From: Salibacter halophilus
GTDB taxonomy: Bacteria > Bacteroidota > Bacteroidia > Flavobacteriales_G > Salibacteraceae
Assembly (NCBI RefSeq): GCF_008806325.1
Contig: NZ_WACR01000007.1
Coordinates: 124,001-188,000, forward strand
Direction: 5' to 3'
Length of the DNA stretch: 64,000 nucleotides
How positions within the stretch are numbered: position 1 is the stretch's first letter; each line of letters begins with the position of its first letter. A program made the position numbers and the translations under genes. Under the pieces are notes generated by a model. It made no database searches. It saw nothing but the letters and a program-made list of their open reading frames with translations, and was not told where the DNA came from. Positions 17,901 to 25,343 of this stretch are shown one piece after another.

Positions 17901-20247
17901 CTGCGGACCACAAGCTCAATTATTTGCATCTGATACAGGAATTTGCGTTGGTGAATCAATCGAATTTGAAGATGTAAGTTTAGCCGGAGCCATAGACAGA
18001 ACGTGGTTCTTTGAAGGTGGAAATCCGACAAACAGTACCAATTCAATCGTCAATGTAACCTATGATACAGTTGGTGTTTTTGATGTAGTTCTAATCGCTG
18101 AAGACACAGCCGGAGACTTTGATACATTGACTCTTGTTGACTACATTCAGGTTGACTCAGTTGTTCAACCACAAATCAACTTCCTCAATGATGTTTGTAT
18201 CAATGCAGGTCAAATTTTCATGAATGCCACTCCATCAGGAGGTGTATTCTCCGGATCATCTGTTTTCGGAAATTTCTTTGACCCGGATACGGCTGGAATT
18301 GGTTTTGATACAATTTACTACGAATATACGAATGGCGTTTGTGCAGCTTCAGATACACATGTGACTGAGGTGGTTCCGGTTCCGACCGTAACACATCCAA
18401 ACCTCACTGCAATTTGCGAAGGAAGTGCGCCATTTAATCCAAACCTGGGAACTCCACAGGGAGGAGATTACTCAGGAGACGGCTTTTTTAATAATATTTT
18501 CTACCCAGATTCAATGGGCGTTGGAACCGATACAGCCGTTTACTCATACACTGATACGAACGCCTGCACGGTTGTCGATACTTTTGAGGTGACTGTTGTT
18601 CCGGGCGGAAGTGTTTCACTCGTTGACACATTGGGTATTTGCGATAATGCAACTCCATTCACATTGAATACGGGCTCGCCAGCCGGTGGTATTTACCTCG
18701 GTAGCGGAATCGATACTACAACCGGTGTTTTTGACCCGTCAATGGTCGGACCCGGAATTGTTTCGTACCAGTATTCAGCCAACGTGGGAGGTTGCGTAGC
18801 AACTGACACCGCGATTATTGAAGTTGTTGGTAGTCCGCAAGTGAGTTTGAGCCAGCAGGCACTCGTTTGTGCAGGAGCTGATACAATCGACCTCGATGGA
18901 GGATCTCCAATGGGAGGTGTTTACTCAGGAACCGGTGTAACGAATAATCAGTTTGATGCCTCAGCAGTAGGTGTTGGAAATTATTTGATCACATACACTT
19001 ACACTGATTCCAACATGTGCTCAGCTCAGGATACAGCAACTTTGAGTGTTGTGAGCAACATTCAGGTCACTATGAGCGATTCGGCTGATATATGCTCAAC
19101 ATCTGAGAGTTTTGACCTGATGCTCGGTCAACCATTTGGAGGTATTTATAGTGGTCCCGGAATTGTGAATTCAGGTAAAAAGTTCAAGCCTCAAAATGTT
19201 GGAGCCGGTAGTTATGACATTGTTTACAGTTACGATACAAACGGATGTTCAGGAGTTGACACAGCAACGCTTGATGTTATTCAGGGGCCAACAGCTTCGT
19301 TAGATCCATTTGCTCCGGTTTGCGTGTCTCAGGATACACTTGAACTTACAGGCGGTAGTCCGGCTGGTGGAGTTTACGATGCACCCGGAATTGATAGTAT
19401 TTATGTATTCCCATCGCTACTCGGAGAAGGAATTTACGATATCGATTACACCGTTACTGATACATCAACAGGATGCTTCTTAACAGTAACGGAACCGCTC
19501 GAAGTGACAGATGGAAATTCTGAAATTGGCGGACTCGATACTGCGTATTGCGAAAATGACGGACCTGTTACCATGTCTGGCTCTCCAGCAGGTGGAACAT
19601 TTGCCGGTGTGGGTGTATTCGGAGTAACATTCGATCCCGATTTAGCTAATGACGGACTCCACAGAATTGAATACCGCGTAACACAAGGCTGTACTGATAC
19701 TGCTACAAAATGGGTACGTGTTCATCCTGCTCCTTCAGTCGATTCAATTCAGGGATCTTTAGGAGCCGTTCAGGGAACTTCTTACACGTATTTCGTGGCA
19801 GCGAATAATGGAACAGGCTACAACTGGACAGCAACTGGCGGAACAATCACAAACGTGAACAACAATGTGATAACAGTTGAATGGGGTTCAGGATCTGTTG
19901 GTTCGTTGATGGTAACTCAAACAAACCGATTTGGATGTATGGATACAGCTACTTTAGATGTTGATCTGTTCCCACTGGGTGTTGCAGTTGCCAAACAAAT
20001 CGACAAGATGTCTATCTATCCGAACCCTGTTCGCGATATGTTGACGATCAAAGGTTCGCTCGATGAAAGAGCTACAGCAACTTACCGCTTGATGAGTATT
20101 ACAGGACAAACACTCAGAACCGGAAGATTTAACAACCCTCAAAATGTCAACGAAAGAATTGATGTTAGCGACTACGCGAGCGGTATTTACTTCGTGGTAA
20201 TTCAATCTGAGAATTACACACGAACAGAGAAGGTTGTTGTGCAGTAG
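14989..20247 (+). CDS. T9SS-secreted subtilisin-family protease with PKD domain and long repeat array
   Basis: A 1752-residue exported S8 serine protease. It has a signal peptide (about 1-20) and a pro-region to about 115. The catalytic triad lies in GEWDGG (Asp127), SSHATHVAGT (His153) and GTSMSAP (Ser376), with the oxyanion Asn in SAGND (Asn264). A beta-rich pro-protein-convertase-like domain follows (about 440-575). Next comes a PKD domain (about 582-675, SWTFNGGTPGTS...YDVQLIVTN), then about a dozen Ig-like repeats of 70-90 residues with the pattern C...G-x-P-x-G-G-x-(Y/F)-x-G-x-G-(I/V)...(Y/F)xY...C, interrupted by another PKD-like module near 970-1060. The end is a T9SS type A sorting domain (MSIYPNPVRDML...YASGIYFVVIQ). 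The protein probably acts outside the cell on proteins. The repeats may hold it away from the surface or bind polymers. Confidence 0.88.
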   Translation: MRYSLLVTLGLLTGLTSFAQSESYEKVKQEIKTEELNRFHQHLKDKFDKYKEQVEEYAQKSGRAPVLSIEDDGTISQLIGFDKRGFPIYYITDNVNAAISIRTDSVMPGVPGSYNLTGNTIVIGEWDGGNVLDTHQEFGSRVNNNDNGSTSSHATHVAGTMIASGVNPSAKGMATAASLEAWDFNGDEPEMTVFAGNGNILSNHSYGTITGWRYNSSQSIWRWYGDTTLSANEDDTFGRYNGTSADWDSIAVLNPYYLMVKSAGNDRNDGPNNQPVTHEIWDGSAWVTSSTVRAQDCPTGYDCMSSSSVSKNVLTIAAVQDVPNYTGPSSVNMSSFSGWGPTDDGRIKPDISANGVSLLSSDDDNNSDYSTKTGTSMSAPSVTGSIALLQDLQDSLYSSFLKSATMKALIIETALEAGSAPGPDYEYGWGLMNTKKAADVIAGSIHDTILEENLSNTSTYTLNVSSDGQQPLSATIAWTDVVGDVTFSNPLNNPALKLKNDLDLRIIGPNGTVTYDPYILDPSNPSNAATTGDNIRDNVEKVFISNPVAGNYTIEVTHKGNLINGAQDFGLVVTGKAPFTPSSGTPPTAAYTVSDSTVCVGESVTFTNASAGNIASQSWTFNGGTPGTSTAANPQVSYAAAGSYDVQLIVTNSSGLSDTITKVNHITVDTVPQVSFTFLNDLCVNAGDYPLTGNATPAGGTFTGPGVSGNLIDPVAAGLGFHDIIYTVTNGGCSASDTATTEVISVPIISHPDVGPVCDNSTPFTPQGGTPANGDYTGPGFTNNIFYPDSTSIGVDTIAYSFTDSNSCTVVDSFTIEMVAGPNVVVNDTQVCENVGSFVMNNASPAGGTFWGSGIDSTTNTFDPSVNGVDTTVFYYLANTSGCTAQDSGIIVVDSAPNVSFTLQSQYCLGTGTVDLSAVASPAGGTFQGPGITGTTFDPNAVGSGSYTIQYLLANPNGCADSVSQSFTVTSCGPQAQLFASDTGICVGESIEFEDVSLAGAIDRTWFFEGGNPTNSTNSIVNVTYDTVGVFDVVLIAEDTAGDFDTLTLVDYIQVDSVVQPQINFLNDVCINAGQIFMNATPSGGVFSGSSVFGNFFDPDTAGIGFDTIYYEYTNGVCAASDTHVTEVVPVPTVTHPNLTAICEGSAPFNPNLGTPQGGDYSGDGFFNNIFYPDSMGVGTDTAVYSYTDTNACTVVDTFEVTVVPGGSVSLVDTLGICDNATPFTLNTGSPAGGIYLGSGIDTTTGVFDPSMVGPGIVSYQYSANVGGCVATDTAIIEVVGSPQVSLSQQALVCAGADTIDLDGGSPMGGVYSGTGVTNNQFDASAVGVGNYLITYTYTDSNMCSAQDTATLSVVSNIQVTMSDSADICSTSESFDLMLGQPFGGIYSGPGIVNSGKKFKPQNVGAGSYDIVYSYDTNGCSGVDTATLDVIQGPTASLDPFAPVCVSQDTLELTGGSPAGGVYDAPGIDSIYVFPSLLGEGIYDIDYTVTDTSTGCFLTVTEPLEVTDGNSEIGGLDTAYCENDGPVTMSGSPAGGTFAGVGVFGVTFDPDLANDGLHRIEYRVTQGCTDTATKWVRVHPAPSVDSIQGSLGAVQGTSYTYFVAANNGTGYNWTATGGTITNVNNNVITVEWGSGSVGSLMVTQTNRFGCMDTATLDVDLFPLGVAVAKQIDKMSIYPNPVRDMLTIKGSLDERATATYRLMSITGQTLRTGRFNNPQNVNERIDVSDYASGIYFVVIQSENYTRTEKVVVQ

Positions 20248-20268
20248 TAGGGTTTTGAAAATCAAAAT

Positions 20269-21045
20269 ATGAAAACATATTTTGTAATACTGATTATGTA
20301 TTTTAGTTCCTTATTTGCATTTGGAAAATGCATAAGTAAAGATTATGAACTGTTATCTAATTCGGATACTATTTCGTTAGAGTCAAAGCTCTTTTTTAAC
20401 GGATACACTTACCCATACAACTCATTAGTTGAAGATTATCCTTCAAAATCTGAATTTGTAATCATTGGCGAAAGTGATACGTTTAAGCTTGAATTAGTCT
20501 CTACTCAAAAGGGGTTTAATCAGCTTCAATCAATATTTGAAATGCCTCATGATATTTCAGAAGGGGAGTTTAAGATAGGTGTTATTCCAAAGGATAAAAA
20601 TATACAGATGGCTTTGGGATGTATTGATTTAAAAAGCAAGAATTCGTGTAAGATTGTGGGGCAAATTACCATCTTAACCAAAACTAACAATTGTGATGTT
20701 TTACTAAGTGAGGGTTCTGGTATTATTACTTATCAAAATACAGTGAGTCAGTTATATGGTTGTGGAAACAAAGTTTACAGTGAATATCATTTTGCTGGAT
20801 TCGATACTGAAAAGCTGATGTTTGAAATTGAACTCACTCAAAAATCAGACACCACTGTTAAAATGAAGGCTTTTGTTCTTGCGAGTGAGGACGGTGTTTT
20901 ACGAGTTGGCCATGGGATGTGTTACGGTGAATTTGAAATCCCTTTAAACACAAAGTTTGATATAGTATTAAGGCCTTACTATCCTAAATGTGGTGAGTAT
21001 CTAGATGAATATAAATCTGAATTATTTATAGCAGCACATTATTAG
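20269..21045 (+). CDS. Exported protein of unknown function
   Basis: A 258-residue protein that I do not recognise. A signal peptide covers about residues 1-19 (FVILIMYFSSLFAFG). The mature protein begins with Cys just after it (GKCISK), but the context is not a clear lipobox. It contains seven further Cys residues, including CIDLKSKNSCKIVG, NNC, YGCGNK and PKCGEY, so it is likely disulfide-stabilised in the periplasm or outside. It starts 21 bases after the secreted protease and may be co-transcribed with it. Base composition is visibly more AT-rich than its neighbours, which hints at a different history. Confidence 0.6.
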   Translation: MKTYFVILIMYFSSLFAFGKCISKDYELLSNSDTISLESKLFFNGYTYPYNSLVEDYPSKSEFVIIGESDTFKLELVSTQKGFNQLQSIFEMPHDISEGEFKIGVIPKDKNIQMALGCIDLKSKNSCKIVGQITILTKTNNCDVLLSEGSGIITYQNTVSQLYGCGNKVYSEYHFAGFDTEKLMFEIELTQKSDTTVKMKAFVLASEDGVLRVGHGMCYGEFEIPLNTKFDIVLRPYYPKCGEYLDEYKSELFIAAHY

Positions 21046-21079
21046 TTGTTTTAAGTATTTTGAGTTTGCAATGATATCT

Positions 21080-21976
21080 CTAAGAACTTTTAACTCTCAA
21101 TCTCTTCTTCAACCAGGCATTCGCTAAAATGGTGCTGAGTATGAGAAGCGCTCCTCCATAAAAACCGAGTGACATACGTTCGTCATCGCCAAAGAATAAA
21201 AGAGCGAGCAGAATAGAATAAACGGGCTCCATGTTGATGCTGATGCTCACTGTAAAAGGAGACAATTCGCGCATCACATTCACGCTAACAACAAATGCGT
21301 AAGCTGTACACACAACTCCTAAAATGACGAGGTAAACCCAATCGCTGAATGTGGGATCGACTTGCCAGGGATATTGGTCTGTTCCAAAAAGTGAGAAGAG
21401 TGTAATACCGATAGTTCCGCCCAGCATTTCATACATCGTGATGTTGCGCGGCTTTTCTCCTTTCGATACGAGCTTTCCGTTGATCGTGGTGAAAAGAGAT
21501 GCGGTAAATGCTGATACGAGCGCTGTGATGATTCCCCAGGTATATTCTGTCTCAAAGTTGAAGATCATCACTAAACCAGCCACTACGAGTCCGCCAAAGA
21601 GGATTTCATACCAAATGATTCTCCGCTTGAAAAAAAGAGGTTCTAGAAATGATGTGAAAAGCGTGGCAGTAGCAAGAGTTGCCAGAGCTACAGAAACGGT
21701 TGAAATCTTGATCGCGTGAAAAAACGTGATCCAGTGAATGGCGACAATAAACCCTACTCCAATGAACTGGAGCACGCGTTTCGGTTCGGTTCTGATCGAG
21801 AACTTTATGGCTTTCAAATACACAAAAAGCGACACAAACGCGATCAGCATTCTGATCCACACAATGCTAAAAGCATCAATTGAGATGAGCTTCCCTAAAA
21901 TTCCGGTAAATCCCCAAAAGAGGATAACCATGTGTAAAAGGAGGTGATTTTTATACGGTAAGATCTTTTTCGTCAT
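21080..21976 (-). CDS. EamA/DMT-family membrane transporter
   Basis: A member of the drug/metabolite transporter superfamily with two EamA repeats and about ten membrane helices (LLLHMVILFWGFTGILGKLI at the start; SPFTVSISINMEPVYSILLALLFFGD in the second repeat, a very typical family segment). The substrate is not predictable; relatives export amino acids or metabolites. The frame is open to an ATG at 22009, but I prefer the ATG at 21976 (MTKKILPYKNH), because the longer form overlaps DUF502 by 59 bases and begins with an atypical hydrophobic patch. It is last in a reverse-strand run with the DUF502 gene. Confidence 0.85.
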   Translation of the reverse strand: MTKKILPYKNHLLLHMVILFWGFTGILGKLISIDAFSIVWIRMLIAFVSLFVYLKAIKFSIRTEPKRVLQFIGVGFIVAIHWITFFHAIKISTVSVALATLATATLFTSFLEPLFFKRRIIWYEILFGGLVVAGLVMIFNFETEYTWGIITALVSAFTASLFTTINGKLVSKGEKPRNITMYEMLGGTIGITLFSLFGTDQYPWQVDPTFSDWVYLVILGVVCTAYAFVVSVNVMRELSPFTVSISINMEPVYSILLALLFFGDDERMSLGFYGGALLILSTILANAWLKKRLRVKSS

Positions 21977-22541
21977 CTTCATCAAAGCTGGAAACACCAC
22001 CTGAAACAATGAATTTCATCACATCAGAAGATTTGGCGTTTATCGGTTTTACATTCTTACTATCTACAATGAATACATTGCCAGAAAAGTTGTAAGAATG
22101 TGGCAAATAAACAGCTACTTTTTCTTTTGAGATGCCGAGAATTGATAAATCATCTTGCGTGACAAAACCGAGTCGCTGTAAGTTGCTTTCATCACTAAGT
22201 ATTACGATAACGGGCTGACTAAACTTTTTCTTTTGACCAACGAAGGCTGTGAGTAGATCTGAGATGGACTGGTAAATTGTTTTGATGAGAGGAGCTCTGT
22301 TGAGCAATTGTTGAAATGCAGCTTTGATGGGACGAAAGATGATCGTGTTACCTAATAGTCCTAGAAGAGAAAGTAAAACAAAAATGATCAACAAGCCGGC
22401 TCCGGGAAATAGATCAAACGGGATTAAACCGTCAATCAACACGATGAGCTCGATTAATATATAAATGGTAATTGCTAGTGGAGTAACGAGCAAAAGGCCC
22501 TGAAGAAAATAGCTAAAAGCCTGTTTGAAAAATGGTTTCAT
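21951..22541 (-). CDS. DUF502-family membrane protein
   Basis: A 196-residue protein with two N-terminal membrane helices (about 9-35 and 45-66), then a soluble domain containing RPIKAAFQQLLNRAPLIKTIYQSISDLLTAF and GFVTQDD. This layout is characteristic of DUF502, a conserved inner-membrane family of unknown biochemical role. It overlaps the upstream YjbR-like gene by four bases. A TACCTTTG promoter-like box on the reverse strand (22568-22575), inside the end of that gene, could give it its own transcript. Confidence 0.8.
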   Translation of the reverse strand: MKPFFKQAFSYFLQGLLLVTPLAITIYILIELIVLIDGLIPFDLFPGAGLLIIFVLLSLLGLLGNTIIFRPIKAAFQQLLNRAPLIKTIYQSISDLLTAFVGQKKKFSQPVIVILSDESNLQRLGFVTQDDLSILGISKEKVAVYLPHSYNFSGNVFIVDSKNVKPINAKSSDVMKFIVSGGVSSFDEDDEKDLTV

Positions 22542-22891
22542 TTGATTCCTAATTCGCGTCTGGTCTTCAAAGGTAGTTTTTGCGCGATTAATAAGTAGGA
22601 ATCATCAATCCATTTTTTGAGAAGTTTGGTCGTGATGTTACCACCAAATTCAACCGTGTTCCAATGCTTCTTACTCATGTGATAACCCGGTTTTACTTCA
22701 GGGTATTGAGCCCTGAGTTCAATGGCTTCATCGGGATCACATTTGAGGTTGATGCTCTCGAATTTATTGATATTGACCAGAGCGAACATTTTACCGGCCA
22801 CTTTGAAGACGAGCACCTCATCATCAAAAGGCATACCTTCAGATGTAGCCGGTTTTGCTAAACAATAGTCTCTTAGCTCTTCAATGTTCAT
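22538..22891 (-). CDS. MmcQ/YjbR-family protein
   Basis: A small (117-residue) protein with the MmcQ/YjbR signature: MNIEELRDYCLAKPATSEGMPFDDEVLVFKVAGKMFALV, then NLKCDPDEAIELRAQYPEVKPGYHMSKKHWNTV and a basic C-terminus. Members have a CyaY-like fold and are often annotated as DNA-binding, though a physiological role is not established. It overlaps the DUF502 start by four bases. Confidence 0.87.
   Translation of the reverse strand: MNIEELRDYCLAKPATSEGMPFDDEVLVFKVAGKMFALVNINKFESINLKCDPDEAIELRAQYPEVKPGYHMSKKHWNTVEFGGNITTKLLKKWIDDSYLLIAQKLPLKTRRELGIK
22568..22575 (-). promoter_or_regulatory. Possible internal promoter for the DUF502 gene
   Basis: The top strand reads CAAAGGTA, so the reverse strand reads TACCTTTG, a perfect TAnnTTTG. 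It lies 27 bases upstream of the DUF502 ATG at 22541, within the 3' end of the YjbR-like gene. Chance occurrence inside a coding region cannot be excluded. Confidence 0.35.
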
Positions 22892-22975
22892 TTTAAGCTG
22901 ATCAGTAAAATTACAGAACAGATCATTAATGTCGTTCGAAATCAGCCCGTGAGAAGAAATCGAAAAACGCTGAAC

Positions 22976-23464
22976 TTATTTTACCGGAATGCGCGATGAA
23001 TCTTTCACAGTTGAAAGAATCACGCTGGATCGCATCTGACCAATTTCCTCAATTCGGCTCAGTTTGTCGTTTACGAGTTTGTCGTATTCAGCGATATCTT
23101 TTACTAACACCTTGATGTAGTAATCAAAATCACCGGTTACCTGCTCGCATTCAATGATCTCATCAATTTCATTGATTTGATCCAGGAACTTTTGAACTGC
23201 ATTTTCGATTTGACGAACAAGGCTAACCTGAATAACGATTTTAAGTCCGTAGCCTAATTTTTCGTGGTTGAGCTTTGCGTGGAAACTATCTATAAAACCA
23301 TTGCGCTCGAGCTTGCGAACACGTTCTAAGGTGGGTGCCGGAGACAACCCGATTTCCTTTGAAAGCTGAAGGTTTGTGATGCGGCCATTTTCCTGTAAAA
23401 CCTTCAAAATCATTTTGTCAGTTTCGTCTAAGGCCATTTTTGTGTTAAAGTTAATCGTTGTCAT
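22976..23464 (-). CDS. Lrp/AsnC-family transcriptional regulator
   Basis: A 162-residue Lrp-type regulator. It has an N-terminal helix-turn-helix (LDETDKMILKVLQENGRITNLQLSKEIGLSPAPTLERVRKLERNGFI) and a C-terminal RAM effector domain (GDFDYYIKVLVKDIAEYDKLVNDKL). Such proteins bind amino acids or related metabolites and control nearby metabolic genes. It lies one base after the stop of the cyclase gene. The first ATG (23464) adds nine residues; an internal ATG at 23437 (MALDETDK) matches the usual family start and is an alternative. Confidence 0.9.
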   Translation of the reverse strand: MTTINFNTKMALDETDKMILKVLQENGRITNLQLSKEIGLSPAPTLERVRKLERNGFIDSFHAKLNHEKLGYGLKIVIQVSLVRQIENAVQKFLDQINEIDEIIECEQVTGDFDYYIKVLVKDIAEYDKLVNDKLSRIEEIGQMRSSVILSTVKDSSRIPVK

Positions 23465-23465
23465 A

Positions 23466-24212
23466 CTATTCTACACGTAATTTATACAAGATTGGTTTGC
23501 TCGGTACGGCATCATTTTTAAATGCACTTACCATTAAATTCAAAAAATAAAGGCCATCACTTATAGAATCAGGTGCAAATATCATTTCAGTAATGGTGGC
23601 GTGAAAGCGCGTATTATTCGGATGTTGCCAAAATGTGTGGTGCCCTTTGAGGACTCCTCCGTCACTTTCTCTATCAACAGACGGTTGATCCACTAAAAGG
23701 TGGTCTATTTTGTTTTCAACAATATATTCCATTGCTTCTTTGCTGAAGTATGGCGGGTTTGTATTGCTGTGTGTTTTATGCGTTTTTTCAGTGCTGTTTG
23801 GTTTGGTTCTGACCACGAGTGCTTTAATTCCTTTCTCGATTTCCCCTTCTAACAAGTCTTTTTCTATAATCAAATCATCACCGTTTTGTTTTGGCTCAAC
23901 TGTTATCAGTTGCGCTGCAAAAAAGAAGTTTTTGAGATGATCGTTGATCGAGTAAACGGTTTTGTCGATGTGGCCAACACATTCGGTGTGTGTCCCGTGC
24001 CCGTGCGGATTGAAGAAAATATTGTTGAAATTGACACTTCCGCCCTGGGCTACTGCACCAACAAAACCATCAGCTTTTACAGGTTCAATTTTTGGCGGAT
24101 CAACATACCAGGCTCGCGGGCCGTCAGCTGAAATAGGAATGCTGATGTCAATCGGGTTGTCGAGATCAGCAATGTAGCGTTTGTCGTTGATTTTGAGCGA
24201 AAATTCCATCAA
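23466..24212 (-). CDS. Cyclase-family metal hydrolase (kynurenine-formamidase-like)
   Basis: A 248-residue member of the cyclase/arylformamidase fold family. The metal-site region reads HGHGTHTECVGHI (His70, His72, His75, Glu77, His81), a variant of the H-x-G-T-H-x-D-x-P-x-H signature with Glu in place of Asp and no Pro. Another conserved block is HLLVDQPSVDRESDGG. Known members hydrolyse N-formylkynurenine or isatin, but many remain uncharacterised, and the altered metal motif makes the substrate uncertain. It overlaps hemW by four bases and is followed after one base by an Lrp regulator. Lrp-type KynR controls kynurenine genes in Proteobacteria, which is suggestive only. Confidence 0.75.
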   Translation of the reverse strand: MMEFSLKINDKRYIADLDNPIDISIPISADGPRAWYVDPPKIEPVKADGFVGAVAQGGSVNFNNIFFNPHGHGTHTECVGHIDKTVYSINDHLKNFFFAAQLITVEPKQNGDDLIIEKDLLEGEIEKGIKALVVRTKPNSTEKTHKTHSNTNPPYFSKEAMEYIVENKIDHLLVDQPSVDRESDGGVLKGHHTFWQHPNNTRFHATITEMIFAPDSISDGLYFLNLMVSAFKNDAVPSKPILYKLRVE

Positions 24213-25342
24213 TCATCTATTTTGAATAAGCTTGCCGCAATGTGGTCAGCGATAAACTTTCCTTTACGGGTTAACGTCAAAACTCCGGCTTTATGTTCTA
24301 CTTCTTGTCTATTGAGGAAAGGTTTAACTTCTTTTAAGATTCGGTCAAGCTCATTCGAGCCAAAATGCTCTTCTATAAAATGAGAGTTCAGGCCCCAAAT
24401 AGTTCTTAATCGGGTCAGGATATAATCGTTGAGCTTGTCTTGAATTGTGGTGTTTTCCCATTTAGCCGGGAGTTCACGTTTCCCAATCTTTTCGAGATAG
24501 AGTTTGTTGTCAGCAGGGTTGAAATATCGGTCAGAGCCATCATAACCATGTGCCGATGGGCCTACTCCCAAATATTTCTTGCCGAGCCAGTAGCTGCTGT
24601 TGTGCTTGCTGTACTCGCCTTCGCGAGCAAAGTTCGAGATTTCGTAGTGTACGTAATCATTGCTTTCCAGCTCATCCATCAAATAGGTGAATTGAGCGAG
24701 CACATTTTCGTCTTGCGGAATTTGAACTCTGTTTTTCTTCACTTGATAAGCGAGCGGAGTCCCCGGCTCAACTGTGAGGTTGTAAGCTGAAATATGCGGA
24801 ATATCGAGAGCGATAGTTTTTTGCACATTCTCCTTCCATTGCTCCATGCTGAGCTTTGGCAATCCGTAAATCAGATCGAGCGTGATATTGGACAAACCGT
24901 AATCCTGAGCACGTTTTAAAGCGTTTTCTGCTTCCTGCGCAGAATGTGTCCTATTCATCCATTTCAAATGTTCATCAAAAAACGATTGCACACCAATGCT
25001 CAGCCTGTTGACTCCGGCTTTTTTGAGCTGTTGGAGTTTTTCGTCAGTCAGGTCATCGGGGTTTGCTTCGAGCGTAATTTCGGGATCATCGATCACATCA
25101 AAAATCTCGAAAACGTTGTCGATAAGTTGGCTGAGCTCCGGTTCAGACAGTAATGAAGGGGTTCCTCCGCCAAAGTAAATCGTTTCTACACGGTCAGATC
25201 CGAAAAAGTCACGCTGCAATTCGAGCTCTTTTTTGAGCGCTTCAACCAATTCCGGTTTATCCCGGAGATGTGTCACAAAATGAAAGTCGCAGTAATGACA
25301 CGCCTTGTGGCAAAACGGTATATGGAGATAAACACCGGCCAC
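24209..25342 (-). CDS. hemW: Radical SAM haem chaperone HemW
   Basis: A 377-residue radical SAM protein. The 4Fe-4S-binding motif is CHKACHYC (Cys11, Cys15, Cys18), followed by the HemN/HemW segments YFGGGTPSLL, EANPDDL, RLSIGVQSF and LIYGLP. Length and the absence of the HemN-type N-terminal extension favour HemW, which inserts haem into respiratory enzymes, over the oxygen-independent coproporphyrinogen oxidase HemN. The HemW-type C-terminal winged-helix domain follows. It is packed one base after the histidine kinase stop and overlaps the cyclase. Two perfect GGTCAGANCC words lie inside (24529, 25192). Confidence 0.9.
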   Translation of the reverse strand: MAGVYLHIPFCHKACHYCDFHFVTHLRDKPELVEALKKELELQRDFFGSDRVETIYFGGGTPSLLSEPELSQLIDNVFEIFDVIDDPEITLEANPDDLTDEKLQQLKKAGVNRLSIGVQSFFDEHLKWMNRTHSAQEAENALKRAQDYGLSNITLDLIYGLPKLSMEQWKENVQKTIALDIPHISAYNLTVEPGTPLAYQVKKNRVQIPQDENVLAQFTYLMDELESNDYVHYEISNFAREGEYSKHNSSYWLGKKYLGVGPSAHGYDGSDRYFNPADNKLYLEKIGKRELPAKWENTTIQDKLNDYILTRLRTIWGLNSHFIEEHFGSNELDRILKEVKPFLNRQEVEHKAGVLTLTRKGKFIADHIAASLFKIDD

Positions 25343-25343
25343 G

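Noticed and set aside
20269-21045. Lipoprotein call for the AT-rich exported gene
   Set aside because: The Cys after the signal sits in FAFGKC, not a lipobox with small residues directly before Cys.
24209-25342. Oxygen-independent coproporphyrinogen oxidase (hemN)
   Set aside because: It lacks the longer HemN N-terminus, has HemW length and begins directly with the HIPFC-type radical SAM motif.
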